From assembly GCF_051401765.1 (NCBI RefSeq), contig NW_027480543.1, positions 620,001-684,000 of the forward strand: a stretch of DNA of 64,000 bases. The letters are read 5' to 3'. The notes beneath the pieces were generated by a model. It was not told the DNA's origin. It made no database searches and saw nothing but the letters and a program-made list of their open reading frames with translations. The position numbers and the translations under genes were made by a program. Source of the DNA: Calliopsis andreniformis (taxonomy: Eukaryota; Arthropoda; Insecta; Hymenoptera; Andrenidae). How positions within the stretch are numbered: the stretch's first letter is position 1; every line of letters starts with the position of its first letter. Of the stretch, positions 24,966-39,715 are shown piece by piece.

Positions 24966-27900
24966 GATTGAGGATTGAGGATTGAGGATTGAAGATTGAG
25001 GATTGGGTATTGAGGATTGAACATTGAGGATTGAGGATTGAGTATTGAGGTTTGAGGATTGAGGATTGAAGATTGAATATTGATGATTGAAGATTGAGGA
25101 TCGAGGATTGCGAATTGAGGATTGAAGAATGAGGATTGAGGATTGAGGATTGAGGATTGAGGATCGAAAATTGAGTATTGAGGATTGAAGATTGAGGATT
25201 GAGGATTGAGTACTGAAGATTGAGGATTTGGGACTGAGGATTGAAGATTGAGGATTTAGGATTGAGCATTGAGGATTCAGGATTGAGGATTGAGTATTGA
25301 AGATTGAGGATTGGGTATTGAGGACTGAAGAATGAGGATTGAGGGTTGAGGATTGAGGATTGAAGATTGAGGATTGCGGATTGTCGATTGAGGATTGAGG
25401 ATGAGGGCTGAGGGTTGAGGATTGAGGATTGAAGATTGAGTATTGAGGATTGAAGATTGAGTATTGAGGATTGAAGATTGCGGATTGAGGATTGAGGATT
25501 GAGGATTGAGTATTGAGGGTAGAAGATTGAGGACTGGGGACTGACGATTGGGGATTGAGGATTGAGGATTGCTGATTGAGGATTGAGGATTGATGATTGA
25601 AAATTGAGGATTGGGTATTGAGGATTGAAGAATGAGGATTGAGGATTGAGCATTGAGGATTGAGGATTGAAGATTGAGTATTGCGGATTGAAGATTGAGT
25701 ATTGACGATTGAAGATTGCGAATTGAGGATTGAGGATAGGGGATTGAGTATTGAGGATAGAAGATTGAGGACTGGGGACTGAGGATTGGGGATTGAGGAT
25801 TGATGATTGAGGATTGAGGATTGAGCATTGATGATTGAAGATTGAGGATTGGGTATTGATTATTGAAGAATGAGGATTGAGGATTGAGGATTGAGGATTG
25901 AGGATTGAAGATTGAGTATTGAGGATTGAAGATTGAGGATTGAGGATTCAGTATTGAAGATTGAGGATTTGGGACTGAGGATTGAAGATTGAGGATTAGG
26001 ATTGAGGATTGAGGATTGAGGACTGAGGATTGAGGATTGAAGAATGAGGATTGAGGATTGAGGATTGAGGATTGAGGATTGAAGATTGAGTATTGAGGAT
26101 TGAAGATTGAAGATTGAGGATTTGGGAATGCGGATTGAAGTTTTAGGATTGAGGATTGAGGATTGAGGATTCAGGATTGAGGATTGAGGATTGAAGACTG
26201 AGGATTGGGTATTGAGTATTGAGGATTGAGGATTGAGGATTGAAGATTGGATACTGAGGATTGAAGATTGAGGATTGAGGATTGAGGATTGATGATTGAT
26301 GATTGAAGATTGTGTATTGAGAATTGAGGGTTGAGGATTGAGGATTGAGGATTGAGGATTCAAGATTGAGGATTGAGGATTGAGGATTGAGGATTGAGGA
26401 TTGAGGATTGAGGATTGAGGATTGAGGCTTGAGGATCTAGAATTTGAGATTGATTATTGTGGATTGAAGATTGGGGATTGAGGATTGAGGGTTGAGGATC
26501 TAGGATTGGAGATTGATTATTGAGGATTGAAGATTGAGGATTGATGATTGAGGAACGAGAATTGAGAATTGAGGATGAGGTCTGAGGGTTGAGAATTGAG
26601 GTTTGAGGACTGAGGACTGAGGATTGAGGACTGAGGTTTGAGGATGAGGGCTGAGGGTCGGGGATTGAGGTTTGACGGCTGAGGACTGAGGATTGAGGAT
26701 TGAGAATTAAGGATTGTTGATAGAGGATTGAAGATTGAGGATTGAGGATTGAGGATTGAGGATTGAGAATTGAAGATTGAGTATTGATGATTGAATACTG
26801 AGGATTGAGGATTGAGGTTTGAGGATTGAGGACGAGGACTGACGGTAGAGGATTGAGGTTTGAGGATTGAGGATTGAGCATTGAGGACTGGTGATTGAGG
26901 ATTGAGGGTTAAGCATTGAGGATTGAAGATTGAAGACTGGGGATTGAGGATTGATGATTGAGAATTAAGGATTGAAGATTGTGGATTGAGGATCTAGGAT
27001 TGGAGATTGATTATTGAGGATTGAAGATTGAGGATTGAGGATTGAGGATTGAGGATTGAGGCTCGAGAATTGAGGATGAGGACTGAGGGTTGAGGATTGA
27101 GGATTGAGGAATGAGGATTGAGGGTTGAGGTTTGAGGATTGAGGATTGAGGATTGAGGATTGAGTATTGAAGATTGAGTATTGATGACTGAGGATTGAGG
27201 ATTGAGGATTGAGGATTGAGGATTGGGGATTGAAGATTGAGGATTGCGTATTGAGGACTGAAGAATGAGGATTGAGGATTGAGGATTGAGGATTGAGGAT
27301 TGAAGATTGAGTACTGGGGATTGAAGATTGACGATTGAGGATTGAGGATTGAGGATTGAGGATTGAGGATTGAGGATTGAAGATTGAGGATTGGGTATTG
27401 AAGACTGAACATTGAGGATTGAGGATTGAGGATTGAAGGTTGAATATTGATGAATGAAGATTAACGATTGAGGATTGAGCGTTGTGGATTGAGGACGAGT
27501 ACTGAGGGTTGAATGTTGATGATTGAGGTCTGAGGATTGAGGATTGAGGATTTAAAATTGAGGATCGAGGATTGAAGAATGAGGATTGAGGATTGAAGAT
27601 TGAGTATTGAAGATTGAAGATTGAGGATTGAGGAATGAGTATTGAGGATTGATGATTGAAGATTGTGTATTGAAGATTGAAGATTGAGGATTGAGGATTG
27701 AGGATTGAGGATTGAGGATTGAGGATTGAAGATTGAGGATTTGGGATTGATGATTGACGGTTGAGGATTGAGTATTGAGGATTGAGAATTGAGGATTGAG
27801 GATTGAAATTGAGTATTGAGGCCTGAGGATTGAGGATTGAGGATTGAGGATTGCGGATTGAATATTGAGTACTCAGGATTGAAGATTGAGGATTGAGGAT

Positions 27901-28899
27901 TGAGGATTGAGGATGGGGGATGAGGGCTGAGGGTTGAGGATTGAGGTTTGAGTATTGAACCCTGAGAATTCAGGATATTCCATTGAGTATTGAGAATTGA
28001 GGATTGATGGTTGAGTACTGAGGACTGAGGATTGAGGATTGAAGGTTGAGTATTGAGGATTCAGAATTGAGGTTTGAGGACTGAGGATTGAAGATTGAAG
28101 ATTGAGTATTGAGGATTGAAGATAGAGGATTGAGGATTGAGGATTGAGGATTGAGGATGATGTCTGAGGGTTGAGGACTGAGGTTTGAGAACTGAGGACT
28201 GAGGATTGAGGACTGAGGATTGAGGATGAGGGCTGAGGGTCGGGGATTGAGGTTTGACGGCTGAGGACTGAGTATTGAGGATTGAGAATTAAGGATTGCA
28301 GATAGAGGATTGAAGATTGAGGATTGGGTATTGAGGATTGAAGAATGAGGATTGAGGATTGAGGATTGGGGATTGAGGATGTAGGATTGGAGATTGATGA
28401 ATGAGGATTGAAGATTGAGGATCGAGGATTGAGAATTGAGAATTGAGAATTGAGGGTGAGGACTGAGGTTTGAGGATTGAGGTTTGAGGGACGAGGACTG
28501 AGGATTGAGGATTGAGGACTGAGGATTGACGATTGAGTATCGAAGATTGAGGATTGAGGATTGAGGATTGATTATTAAGGATTGAGAATGGAGGATGAGG
28601 GCTGAGGGTTGAGGATTGAAGTTTGAGGACTGAGGACTGAGGATTGAGGGTTGAGAATTGAGGATTGAGGATTGAGGATTGACGATTGAGGATTGAGGAT
28701 TGAAGATTGAGTATTGAGGATGGAAGGTTGAGGATTGAGGATTGAGGATTGAGGATTGAGCATTGAAGATTGAGAATTGAGAATTGTGGATGAGGGCTGA
28801 GGTTTGAGGATTGTGGTTTGAGGACTGAGGACTGAGGATGGAGGATCGAGAGTTGAGGATTGAGGATTGAGGATTGAGCATTGAGGATTGAGAATTGAG
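24966..28899. repeat. Beta higher-order repeat, copy 1 (3934 bp)
   Basis: This copy is followed directly by a second copy at an offset of 3934, which is 562 x 7, the only major period here that is an exact multiple of the monomer. Marker words are GATCGAGGATTGCGAATTG at 25099, GGAATGCGGATTGAAG near 26126, the out-of-register GGATTAGGATTG near 25994, and a landmark at 27966. Matching continues to 28905 against 33852 at an offset of 4947. No gene is visible. Confidence 0.88.
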
Positions 28900-31800
28900 G
28901 ATTGAGGATTGAGGATTGAGGATTGAAGATTGAGGATTGGGTATTGAGGATTGAACATTGAGGATTGAGGATTGAGTATTGAGGTTTGAGGATTGAGGAT
29001 TGAAGATTGAATATTGATGATTGAAGATTGAGGATCGAGGATTGCGAATTGAGGATTGAAGAATGAGGATTGAGGATTGAGGATTGAGGATTGAGGATCG
29101 AAAATTGAGTATTGAGGATTGAAGATTGAGGATTGAGGATTGAGTACTGAAGATTGAGGATTTGGGACTGAGGATTGAAGATTGAGGATTTAGGATTGAG
29201 CATTGAGGATTCAGGATTGAGGATTGAGTATTGAAGATTGAGGATTGGGTATTGAGGACTGAAGAATGAGGATTGAGGGTTGAGGATTGAGGATTGAAGA
29301 TTGAGGATTGCGGATTGTCGATTGAGGATTGAGGATGAGGGCTGAGGGTTGAGGATTGAGGATTGAAGATTGAGTATTGAGGATTGAAGATTGAGTATTG
29401 AGGATTGAAGATTGCGGATTGAGGATTGAGGATTGAGGATTGAGTATTGAGGGTAGAAGATTGAGGACTGGGGACTGACGATTGGGGATTGAGGATTGAG
29501 GATTGCTGATTGAGGATTGAGGATTGATGATTGAAAATTGAGGATTGGGTATTGAGGATTGAAGAATGAGGATTGAGGATTGAGCATTGAGGATTGAGGA
29601 TTGAAGATTGAGTATTGCGGATTGAAGATTGAGTATTGACGATTGAAGATTGCGAATTGAGGATTGAGGATAGGGGATTGAGTATTGAGGATAGAAGATT
29701 GAGGACTGGGGACTGAGGATTGGGGATTGAGGATTGATGATTGAGGATTGAGGATTGAGCATTGATGATTGAAGATTGAGGATTGGGTATTGATTATTGA
29801 AGAATGAGTATTGAGGATTGAGGATTGAGGATTGAGGATTGAAGATTGAGTATTGAGGATTGAAGATTGAGGATTGAGGATTCAGTATTGAAGATTGAGG
29901 ATTTGGGACTGAGGATTGAAGATTGAGGATTAGGATTGAGGATTGAGGATTGAGGACTGAGGATTGAGGATTGAAGAATGAGGATTGAGGATTGAGGATT
30001 GAGGATTGAGGATTGAAGATTGAGTATTGAGGATTGAAGATTGAAGATTGAGGATTTGGGAATGCGGATTGAAGTTTTAGGATTGAGGATTGAGGATTGA
30101 GGATTGAGGATCGAAAATTGAGTATTGAGGATTGAAGATTGAGGATTGAGGATTGAGTACTGAAGATTGAGGATTTGGGACTGAGGATTGAAGATTGAGG
30201 ATTTAGGATTGAGCATTGAGGATTCAGGATTGAGGATTGAGTATTGAAGATTGAGGATTGGGTATTGAGGACTGAAGAATGAGGATTGAGGGTTGAGGAT
30301 TGAGGATTGAAGATTGAGGATTGCGGATTGTCGATTGAGGATTGAGGATGAGGGCTGAGGGTTGAGGATTGAGGATTGAAGATTGAGTATTGAGGATTGA
30401 AGATTGAGTATTGAGGATTGAAGATTGCGGATTGAGGATTGAGGATTGAGGATTGAGTATTGAGGGTAGAAGATTGAGGACTGGGGACTGACGATTGGGG
30501 ATTGAGGATTGAGGATTGCTGATTGAGGATTGAGGATTGATGATTGAAAATTGAGGATTGGGTATTGAGGATTGAAGAATGAGGATTGAGGATTGAGCAT
30601 TGAGGATTGAGGATTGAAGATTGAGTATTGCGGATTGAAGATTGAGTATTGACGATTGAAGATTGCGAATTGAGGATTGAGGATAGGGGATTGAGTATTG
30701 AGGATAGAAGATTGAGGACTGGGGACTGAGGATTGGGGATTGAGGATTGATGATTGAGGATTGAGGATTGAGCATTGATGATTGAAGATTGAGGATTGGG
30801 TATTGATTATTGAAGAATGAGTATTGAGGATTGAGGATTGAGGATTGAGGATTGAAGATTGAGTATTGAGGATTGAAGATTGAGGATTGAGGATTCAGTA
30901 TTGAAGATTGAGGATTTGGGACTGAGGATTGAAGATTGAGGATTAGGATTGAGGATTGAGGATTGAGGACTGAGGATTGAGGATTGAAGAATGAGGATTG
31001 AGGATTGAGGATTGAGGATTGAGGATTGAAGATTGAGTATTGAGGATTGAAGATTGAAGATTGAGGATTTGGGAATGCGGATTGAAGTTTTAGGATTGAG
31101 GATTGAGGATTGAGGATTCAGGATTGAGGATTGAGGATTGAAGATTGAGGATTGGGTATTGAGTATTGAGGATTGAGGATTGAGGATTGAAGATTGGATA
31201 CTGAGGATTGAAGATTGAGGATTGAGGATTGAGGATTGATGATTGATGATTGAAGATTGTGTATTGAGAATTGAGGGTTGAGGATTGAGGATTGAGGATT
31301 GAGGATTCAAGATTGAGGATTGAGGATTGAGGATTGAGGATTGAGGATTGAGGATTGAGGATTGAGGATTGAGGCTTGAGGATCTAGAATTGGAGATTGA
31401 TTATTGTGGATTGAAGATTGGGGATTGAGGATTGAGGGTTGAGGATCTAGGATTGGAGATTGATTATTGAGGATTGAAGATTGAGGATTGATGATTGAGG
31501 AACGAGAATTGAGAATTGAGGATGAGGTCTGAGGGTTGAGAATTGAGGTTTGAGGACTGAGGACTGAGGATTGAGGACTGAGGTTTGAGGATGAGGGCTG
31601 AGGGTCGGGGATTGAGGTTTGACGGCTGAGGACTGAGGATTGAGGATTGAGAATTAAGGATTGTTGATAGAGGATTGAAGATTGAGGATTGAGGATTGAG
31701 GATTGAGGATTGAGAATTGAAGATTGAGTATTGATGATTGAATACTGAGGATTGAGGATTGAGGTTTGAGGATTGAGGACGAGGACTGACGGTAGAGGAT

Positions 31801-33852
31801 TGAGGTTTGAGGATTGAGGATTGAGGATTGAGGACTGGTGATTGAGGATTGAGGGTTAAGCATTGAGGATTGAAGATTGAAGACTGGGGATTGAGGATTG
31901 ATGATTGAGAATTAAGGATTGAAGATTGTGGATTGAGGATCTAGGATTGGAGATTGATTATTGAGGATTGAAGATTGAGGATTGAGGATTGAGGATGGAG
32001 GATTGAGGTTCGAGAATTGAGGATGAGGACTGAGGTTTGAGGATTGAGGATTGAGGAATGAGGATTGAGGGTTGAGGTTTGAGGATTGAGGATTGAGGAT
32101 TGAGGATTGAGTATTGAAGATTGAGTATTGATGACTGAGGATTGAGGATTGAGGATTGAGGATTGAGGATTGGGGATTGAAGATTGAGGATTGCGTATTG
32201 AGGACTGAAGAATGAGGATTGAGGATTGAGGATTGAGGATTGAGGATTGAAGATTGAGTACTGGGGATTGAAGATTGACGATTGAGGATTGAGGATTGAG
32301 GATTGAGGATTGAGGATTGAGGATTGAAGATTGAGGATTGGGTATTGAAGACTGAACATTGAGGATTGAGGATTGAGGATTGAAGGTTGAATATTGATGA
32401 ATGAAGATTAACGATTGAGGATTGAGCGTTGTGGATTGAGGACGAGTACTGAGGGTTGAATGTTGATGATTGAGGTCTGAGGATTGAGGATTGAGGATTT
32501 AAAATTGAGGATCGAGGATTGAAGAATGAGGATTGAGGATTGAAGATTGAGTATTGAAGATTGAAGATTGAGGATTGAGGAATGAGTATTGAGGATTGAT
32601 GATTGAAGATTGTGTATTGAAGATTGAAGATTGAGGATTGAGGATTGAGGATTGAGGATTGAGGATTGAGGATTGAAGATTGAGGATTTGGGATTGATGA
32701 TTGACGGTTGAGGATTGAGTATTGAGGATTGAGAATTGAGGATTGAGGATTGAAATTGAGTATTGAGGCCTGAGGATTGAGGATTGAGGATTGAGGATTG
32801 CGGATTGAATATTGAGTACTCAGGATTGAAGATTGAGGATTGAGGATTGAGGATTGAGGATGGAGGATGAGGGCTGAGGGTTGAGGATTGAGGTTTGAGT
32901 ATTGAACCCTGAGAATTCAGGATATTCCATTGAGTATTGAGAATTGAGGATTGATGGTTGAGTACTGAGGACTGAGGATTGAGGATTGAAGGTTGAGTAT
33001 TGAGGATTCAGAATTGAGGTTTGAGGACTGAGGATTGAAGATTGAAGATTGAGTATTGAGGATTGAAGATAGAGGATTGAGGATTGAGGATTGAGGATTG
33101 AGGATGATGTCTGAGGGTTGAGGACTGAGGTTTGAGAACTGAGGACTGAGGATTGAGGACTGAGGATTGAGGATGAGGGCTGAGGGTCGGGGATTGAGGT
33201 TTGACGGCTGAGGACTGAGTATTGAGGATTGAGAATTAAGGATTGCAGATAGAGGATTGAAGATTGAGGATTGGGTATTGAGGATTGAAGAATGAGGATT
33301 GAGGATTGAGGATTGGGGATTGAGGATGTAGGATTGGAGATTGATGAATGAGGATTGAAGATTGAGGATCGAGGATTGAGAATTGAGAATTGAGAATTGA
33401 GGGTGAGGACTGAGGTTTGAGGATTGAGGTTTGAGGGACGAGGACTGAGGATTGAGGATTGAGGACTGAGGATTGACGATTGAGTATCGAAGATTGAGGA
33501 TTGAGGATTGAGGATTGATTATTAAGGATTGAGAATGGAGGATGAGGGCTGAGGGTTGAGGATTGAAGTTTGAGGACTGAGGACTGAGGATTGAGGGTTG
33601 AGAATTGAGGATTGAGGATTGAGGATTGACGATTGAGGATTGAGGATTGAAGATTGAGTATTGAGGATGGAAGGTTGAGGATTGAGGATTGAGGATTGAG
33701 GATTGAGCATTGAAGATTGAGAATTGAGAATTGTGGATGAGGGCTGAGGTTTGAGGATTGTGGTTTGAGGACTGAGGACTGAGGATGGAGGATCGAGAGT
33801 TGAGGATTGAGGATTGAGGATTGAGCATTGAGGATTGAGAATTGAGGATTGA
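28900..33852. repeat. Beta copy 2, expanded by 1013 bp
   Basis: The left part matches beta copy 1 at an offset of 3934 up to 30101, and the right part matches it at an offset of 4947 from about 31070. The difference is the 1013-bp tandem duplication nested inside. A landmark lies at 32913. Copies of the right part recur at offsets of 8458 (41 kb), 11740 (44 kb) and 28654 (61 kb). Confidence 0.88.
29089..31114. repeat. 1013-bp tandem duplication in beta copy 2
   Basis: About 29089-30101 is repeated at about 30102-31114. Both units share a variant, GAATGAGTATTGAGG near 29806 and 30819, where beta copy 1 has GAATGAGGATTG near 25869. The duplication therefore followed that mutation. The period is 5 modulo 7 and 2 modulo 3. 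The later copy starting at 38494 has only one such unit and the same variant near 39284. Confidence 0.88.
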
Positions 33853-36800
33853 TGATTGAGGGTTGAAGATTGAATATTGAGGATTGAAGATTGAGTATTG
33901 ATGATTAAGGATTGAGTATGGAGGATGAGGTCTGAGGGTTGAGGATGGAGGTTTGAGGACTGAGGACTGAGGATTGAGGATTGAGAATTGAGGATTGAGG
34001 GTTGAGGATTGAAGATTGGGGATCGAGGATTGAGGATTGATGATTAAGGATTGAGGATGGAGGATGAGGGCTGAGGGTTGAGGATTGAAGTTTGAGGACT
34101 GAGGACTGAGGATTGAGGACTGAGAATTGAGGATTGAGGATTGAGGATTGAGGATTGAAAATTGAGTATTGAGGATTGAAGATTGAGGATTGAGGATTGA
34201 CGATTGAGGATTGAGGATTGAAGATTGAGTATTGAGGATTGAAGATTGAGGATTGAAGATTGAGGATTGAGGATTGAGGATTGAATATTGAGGATTGAGG
34301 ATTGAGGATTGAGGATTGAGCATTGAGGATTGAAGACTGAATATTGATGATTGAAGATTGAGGATTGAGGATCGAGGGTTGTGGATTGAGGACGAGGACT
34401 GAGGGTTGAATATTGATGATTGAGGACTGAGGATTGAGGATTGAGGATTGAAAATTGAGGATTGAGTATTGAGGATTGAGGATTGAGGATTGAAGATTGG
34501 ATATTGAGGATTGAAGATTGAGGATTGAGGATTGAGGATTGAGGATTGATGATTGAAAATTGTGTATTGAGAATTGAGGGTTGAGGATTGAGGATTGAGG
34601 ATTGAGGATTCAAGATTGAGGATTGAGGATTGAGGATTGAGGATTGAGGATTGAGGATTGAGGATTGAGGATTGAGGCTTGAGGATCTAGAATTGGAGAT
34701 TGATTATTGTGGATAGAAGATTGGGGTTTGAGGATTGAGGGTTGAGGATCTAGGATTGGAGATTGATTAATGAGGATTGAAAGTTGAGGATTGATGATTG
34801 AGGATTGAGAATTGAGAATTGAGGATGAGGTCTGAGGGTTGAGGATTGAGGTTAGAGAAATGAGGATGAAGGATGAGGGCTGAGGGTTGAGGATTGAGGT
34901 TTGATTATTGAATACTGAGAATTCAGGATATTCTATTGAGTACTGAGAATTGAGGATTGATGGTTGAGTACTGAGGACTGAGGATTGACGATTGAAGGTT
35001 GAGTATTGAGGATTCAGAATTGAGGTTTGAGGACTGAGGATTGAGGATTGAAGATTGAGTATTGAGGATTGAAGATTGAGGATTGAGGATTCAGGATTGA
35101 GGATTGAGTATTGAGGATGATGTCTGAGGGCTGAGGATTGAGGTTTGACGACTGAGGACTGTGGATTGAGGACTGAGGTTTGAGGATGAGGGCTGAGGGT
35201 CGGGGATTGAGGTTTGACGGCTGAGGACTGAGGATTGAGGATTGAGAATTAAGGATTGTTGATAGAGGATTGAAGATTGAGGATTGGGTATTGAGGATTG
35301 AAGAATGAGGATTGAAGATTGAGGATTGGGTATTGAGGACTGAACATTGAGGATTGAGGATTGAGGATTGAAGGTTGAATATTGATGAATGAAGATTAAC
35401 GATTGAGGTCTGAGGATTGAGGATTGAGGATTGAAAATTGAGTATTGAGGATTCAGGATTGAGGTTTGAGGATTGAAGATTGAGTATTGAGGATTGAAGA
35501 TTGAGGATTGAGGATTGAGGATTGAGGATTGATGATTGAAGATTGTGTACTAAAGATTGAAGATTGAGGATTGAGTATTGAGGATTGAGGATTGAGGAAT
35601 GAGGATTGCAGATTGAGAATTGGGGATTGAGGATTGACGGTTGAGGATTGGGTATTGAGGATTGAGAATTGAGGATTGAGAATTGAAATTGAGTATTGAG
35701 GATTGAAGATTGAGGATTGAGATTTCATTACGGAATATTGTGGATTGAGTATTGAACCATGAGAATTCAGGATATTCTATTGAGTATTGAGAATTGAGGA
35801 TTGATAGTTGAGTATTGAGGATTTATGGCTGATGGTTGTGTATTGAATATTGAGGGTTGAGGATTGAGGATTGAGGATTGAGGATTGAGGATTGAAGATT
35901 GAGTATTGATGATTGAATACTGAGGATTGAGGATTGAGGTTTGAGGATTGAGGACGAGGACTGACGGTAGAGGATTGAGGTTTGAGGATTGAGGATTGAG
36001 GATTGAGGACTGGTGATTGAGGATTGAGGGTTAAGCATTGAGGATTGAAGATTGAAGACTGGGGATTGAGGATTGATGATTGAGAATTAAGGATTGAAGA
36101 TTGTGGATTGAGGATCTAGGATTGGAGATTGATTATTGAGGATTGAAGATTGAGGATTGAGGATTGAGGATTGAGGATTGAGAATTGAGGATGAGGACTG
36201 AGGGTTGAGGATTGAGGATTGAGGAATGAGGATTGAGGGTTGAGGTTTGAGGATTGAGGATTGAGGATTGAGGATTGAGTATTGAAGATTGAGTATTGAT
36301 GCCTGAGGATTGAGGATTGAGGATTGAGGATTGAGGATTGGGGATTGAATATTGAGTACTGAGGATTCAAGATTGAGGATTGAGGATTGAGGATTGAGGA
36401 TGGAGGATGAGGGCTGAGGGTTGAGGATTGAGGTTTGAGCATTGAATCCTGAGAATTCAGGGTATTCTATTGAGTATTGAGAATTGAGGATTGATGGTTG
36501 AGTACTGAGGACTGAGGATTGAGATTTGAAGGTTGAGTATTGAGGATTCAGAATTGAGGTTTGAGGACTGAGGATTGAGGATTGAGAATTAAGGATTGTT
36601 GATAGAGTATTGAAGATTGAGGATTGGGTACTGAGGATTGAAGAATGAGGATTGAGGATTGAGGATTGAGGATATAGGATTGGAGATTGATTATTGAGGA
36701 TTGAAGATTGGGGATTGAGGATTGAGGATTGATGGTTGAGTACTGAGGACTGAGGATTGAGGATTGAAGGTTGAGTATTGAGGATTCAGAGTAGAGGGTT

Positions 36801-38493
36801 GAGGACTGAGGATTGAGGATTGAAGATTGAGTATTGAGGATTGAAGATTGAGGATTGAGGATTGAGGATTGAGGATTGAGGATGATGTCTGAGGGTTGAG
36901 GATTGAGGTTTGAGGACTGAGGACTGAGGATTGAGGACTGAGGTTTGAGGATGAGGGCTGAGGGTCGGGGATTGAGGTTTGACGGCTGAGGGCTGAGGAT
37001 TGAGAATTGAGAATTAAGGATTGTTGATAGAGGATTGAAGATTGAGGATTGGGTATTGAGGATTGAAGAATGAGGATTGAGGATTGAGGATTGAGGATTC
37101 AGGGTTGTGGATCTAGGATTTGAGATTGATTATTGAGTATTGAAGATTGGGGATTGAGGATTGAGGATTGAGGATATAGGATTGGAGATTGATTATTGAG
37201 GATTGAAGATTCGGGATTGAGGATTGAGGATTGAGGATCTAGGATTGGAGATTGAAGATTGAAGATTGAGGATTGAGGGTTGAGGATTGAGGACTGAGAC
37301 TGACGGTTGAGGATTGAGGTTTGAGGATTCAGGATTGAGGATTGAGGACTGAGGCTTGAGGATTGAGGATTGAGCATTGAGGATTGAAGATTGAGGACTG
37401 GCGATTGAGGATTGAAGATTGAGGATTAAGGATTGAGGATTGGGGATTGAGGATGTAGGATTGGAGATTGATTATTGAGGATTGAAGATTGAGGATTGAG
37501 GATTGAGGATTGAGGATTGAGGATGATGTCTGAGGGTTGAGGATTAAGGTTTGAGGACTGAGGACTGAGGATTGAAGACTGAGGGTTGAGGATGAGGGCA
37601 GAGGGTCGGGGATTGAGGTTTGACGACTGAGGATTGAGGATTGAGGACTGAGAATTGAGGATTGATGATTGAGGATTGTAGATAGAGGATTGGGTATTGA
37701 GGATTGAAGAATGAGGATTGAAGATTGAGGATTGATGATTAACGATGTAGGATGGAGGATGAGGGCTGAGGGTTGAGGATTGAGGTTTGAGGAATGAGGA
37801 CTGAGGATTGAGGATTGAGAATTGAGAATTGAGGATTGAGGATTGAGGATTGAAAATTGAGTATTGAGGATTGATGATTGAGGATTGAGGATTGACGAAT
37901 GAGGATTGAGGATTGAAGATTGAGTATTGAGGATTGAAGATTGAGGATTGAGGATTGAGGATTGAGGATTGAGTATTGAATATTGAAGATTGAGGATTGA
38001 GGATTGACGATTGAGGATTGAGGATTGAAGATTGAGTACTGAGGATTGAAGATTGAGGATTGAGGATTGAGGATTGAGGATTGAGGATTGAAGATTGAGG
38101 ATTCAGGATTGAGGATTGAGGATTGAGCATTGAGGATTGAAGATTGAATATTGATGACTGAAGATTGAGGATTGAGGATTGAGGGTTGTGAATTGAAGAT
38201 TGAGGATTGGGGATTGAGGATTGGCGATTGAGGATTGAGTATTGAGTATTGAGGATTGATGGTTGAGTATTGAGGATTCATGGCTGAGGGTTGTGTGTTG
38301 AATATTGAGGGTTGAGTATTGAGGATTGAGGATTGAGGATTGAGGATTGAAGATTGAGTATCGATGATTGAATATTGAGGATTGAGGATTGAGGTTTGAG
38401 GATTGAGGACGAGGACTGACGGTAGAGATTTGAGGTTTGACGACTGAGGATTGAGGATTGAGGATTGAGGATTCAGGATGATGTCTGAGGGTT
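33853..38493. repeat. Block gamma, copy 1
   Basis: This block matches 42290-42997 (offset 8437) and 45572-50212 (offset 11719). In the part after 34.56 kb I noticed about six substitutions, among them 34950 T against 46669 C and a GGCTGAGGGCTGAGG word near 36983 against GGCTGAGGACTGAGG. Marker words are TTTCATTACGGAATATTG near 35722 and GGGTCGGGGATTGAGG words. It holds a landmark triplet spaced 844 and 690 bp. No gene is visible. Confidence 0.85.
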
Positions 38494-39715
38494 GAAGATT
38501 GAGGATCGAGGATTGCGAATTGAGGATTGAAGAATGAGGATTGAGGATTGAGGATTGAGGATTGAGGATCGAAAATTGAGTATTGAGGATTGAAGATTGA
38601 GGATTGAGGATTGAGTACTGAAGATTGAGGATTTGGGACTGAGGATTGAAGATTGAGGATTTAGGATTGAGCATTGAGGATTCAGGATTGAGGATTGAGT
38701 ATTGAAGATTGAGGATTGGGTATTGAGGACTGAAGAATGAGGATTGAGGGTTGAGGATTGAGGATTGAAGATTGAGGATTGCGGATTGTCGATTGAGGAT
38801 TGAGGATGAGGGCTGAGGGTTGAGGATTGAGGATTGAAGATTGAGTATTGAGGATTCAAGATTGAGTATTGAGGATTGAAGATTGCGGATTGAGGATTGA
38901 GGATTGAGGATTGAGTATTGAGGGTAGAAGATTGAGGACTGGGGACTGACGATTGGGGATTGAGGATTGAGGATTGCTGATTGAGGATTGAGGATTGATG
39001 ATTGAAAATTGAGGATTGGGTATTGAGGATTGAAGAATGAGGATTGAGGATTGAGCATTGAGGATTGAGGATTGAAGATTGAGTATTGCGGATTGAAGAT
39101 TGAGTATTGACGATTGAAGATTGCGAATTGAGGATTGAGGATAGGGGATTGAGTATTGAGGATAGAAGATTGAGGACTGGGGACTGAGGATTGGGGATTG
39201 AGGATTGATGATTGAGGATTGAGGATTGAGCATTGATGATTGAAGATTGAGGATTGGGTATTGATTATTGAAGAATGAGTATTGAGGATTGAGGATTGAG
39301 GATTGAGGATTGAAGATTGAGTATTGAGGATTGAAGATTGAGGATTGAGGATTCAGTATTGAAGATTGAGGATTTGGGACTGAGGATTGAAGATTGAGGA
39401 TTAGGATTGAGGATTGAGGATTGAGGACTGAGGATTGAGGATTGAAGAATGAGGATTGAGGATTGAGGATTGAGGATTGAGGATTGAAGATTGAGTATTG
39501 AGGATTGAAGATTGAAGATTGAGGATTTGGGAATGCGGATTGAAGTTTTAGGATTGAGGATTGAGGATTGAGGATTCAGGATTGAGGATTGAGGATTGAA
39601 GATTGAGGATTGGGTATTGAGTATTGAGGATTGAGGATTGAGGATTGAAGATTGGATACTGAGGATTGAAGATTGAGGATTGAGGATTGAGGATTGATGA
39701 TTGATGATTGAAGAT

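Larger units (their letters stand above)
29023..38493. repeat. Long-range unit L, copy 1
   Basis: This is a superblock of beta copy 2 plus gamma (33853-38493). It is followed directly by a second version at 38494-50212. Offsets between the two are 9471 before the 1013-bp unit, 8458 after it, 8437 after a 21-bp deletion, and 11719 after the 3282-bp expansion. The superblock contains landmarks at 32913, 34919, 35763 and 36453. Confidence 0.82.
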
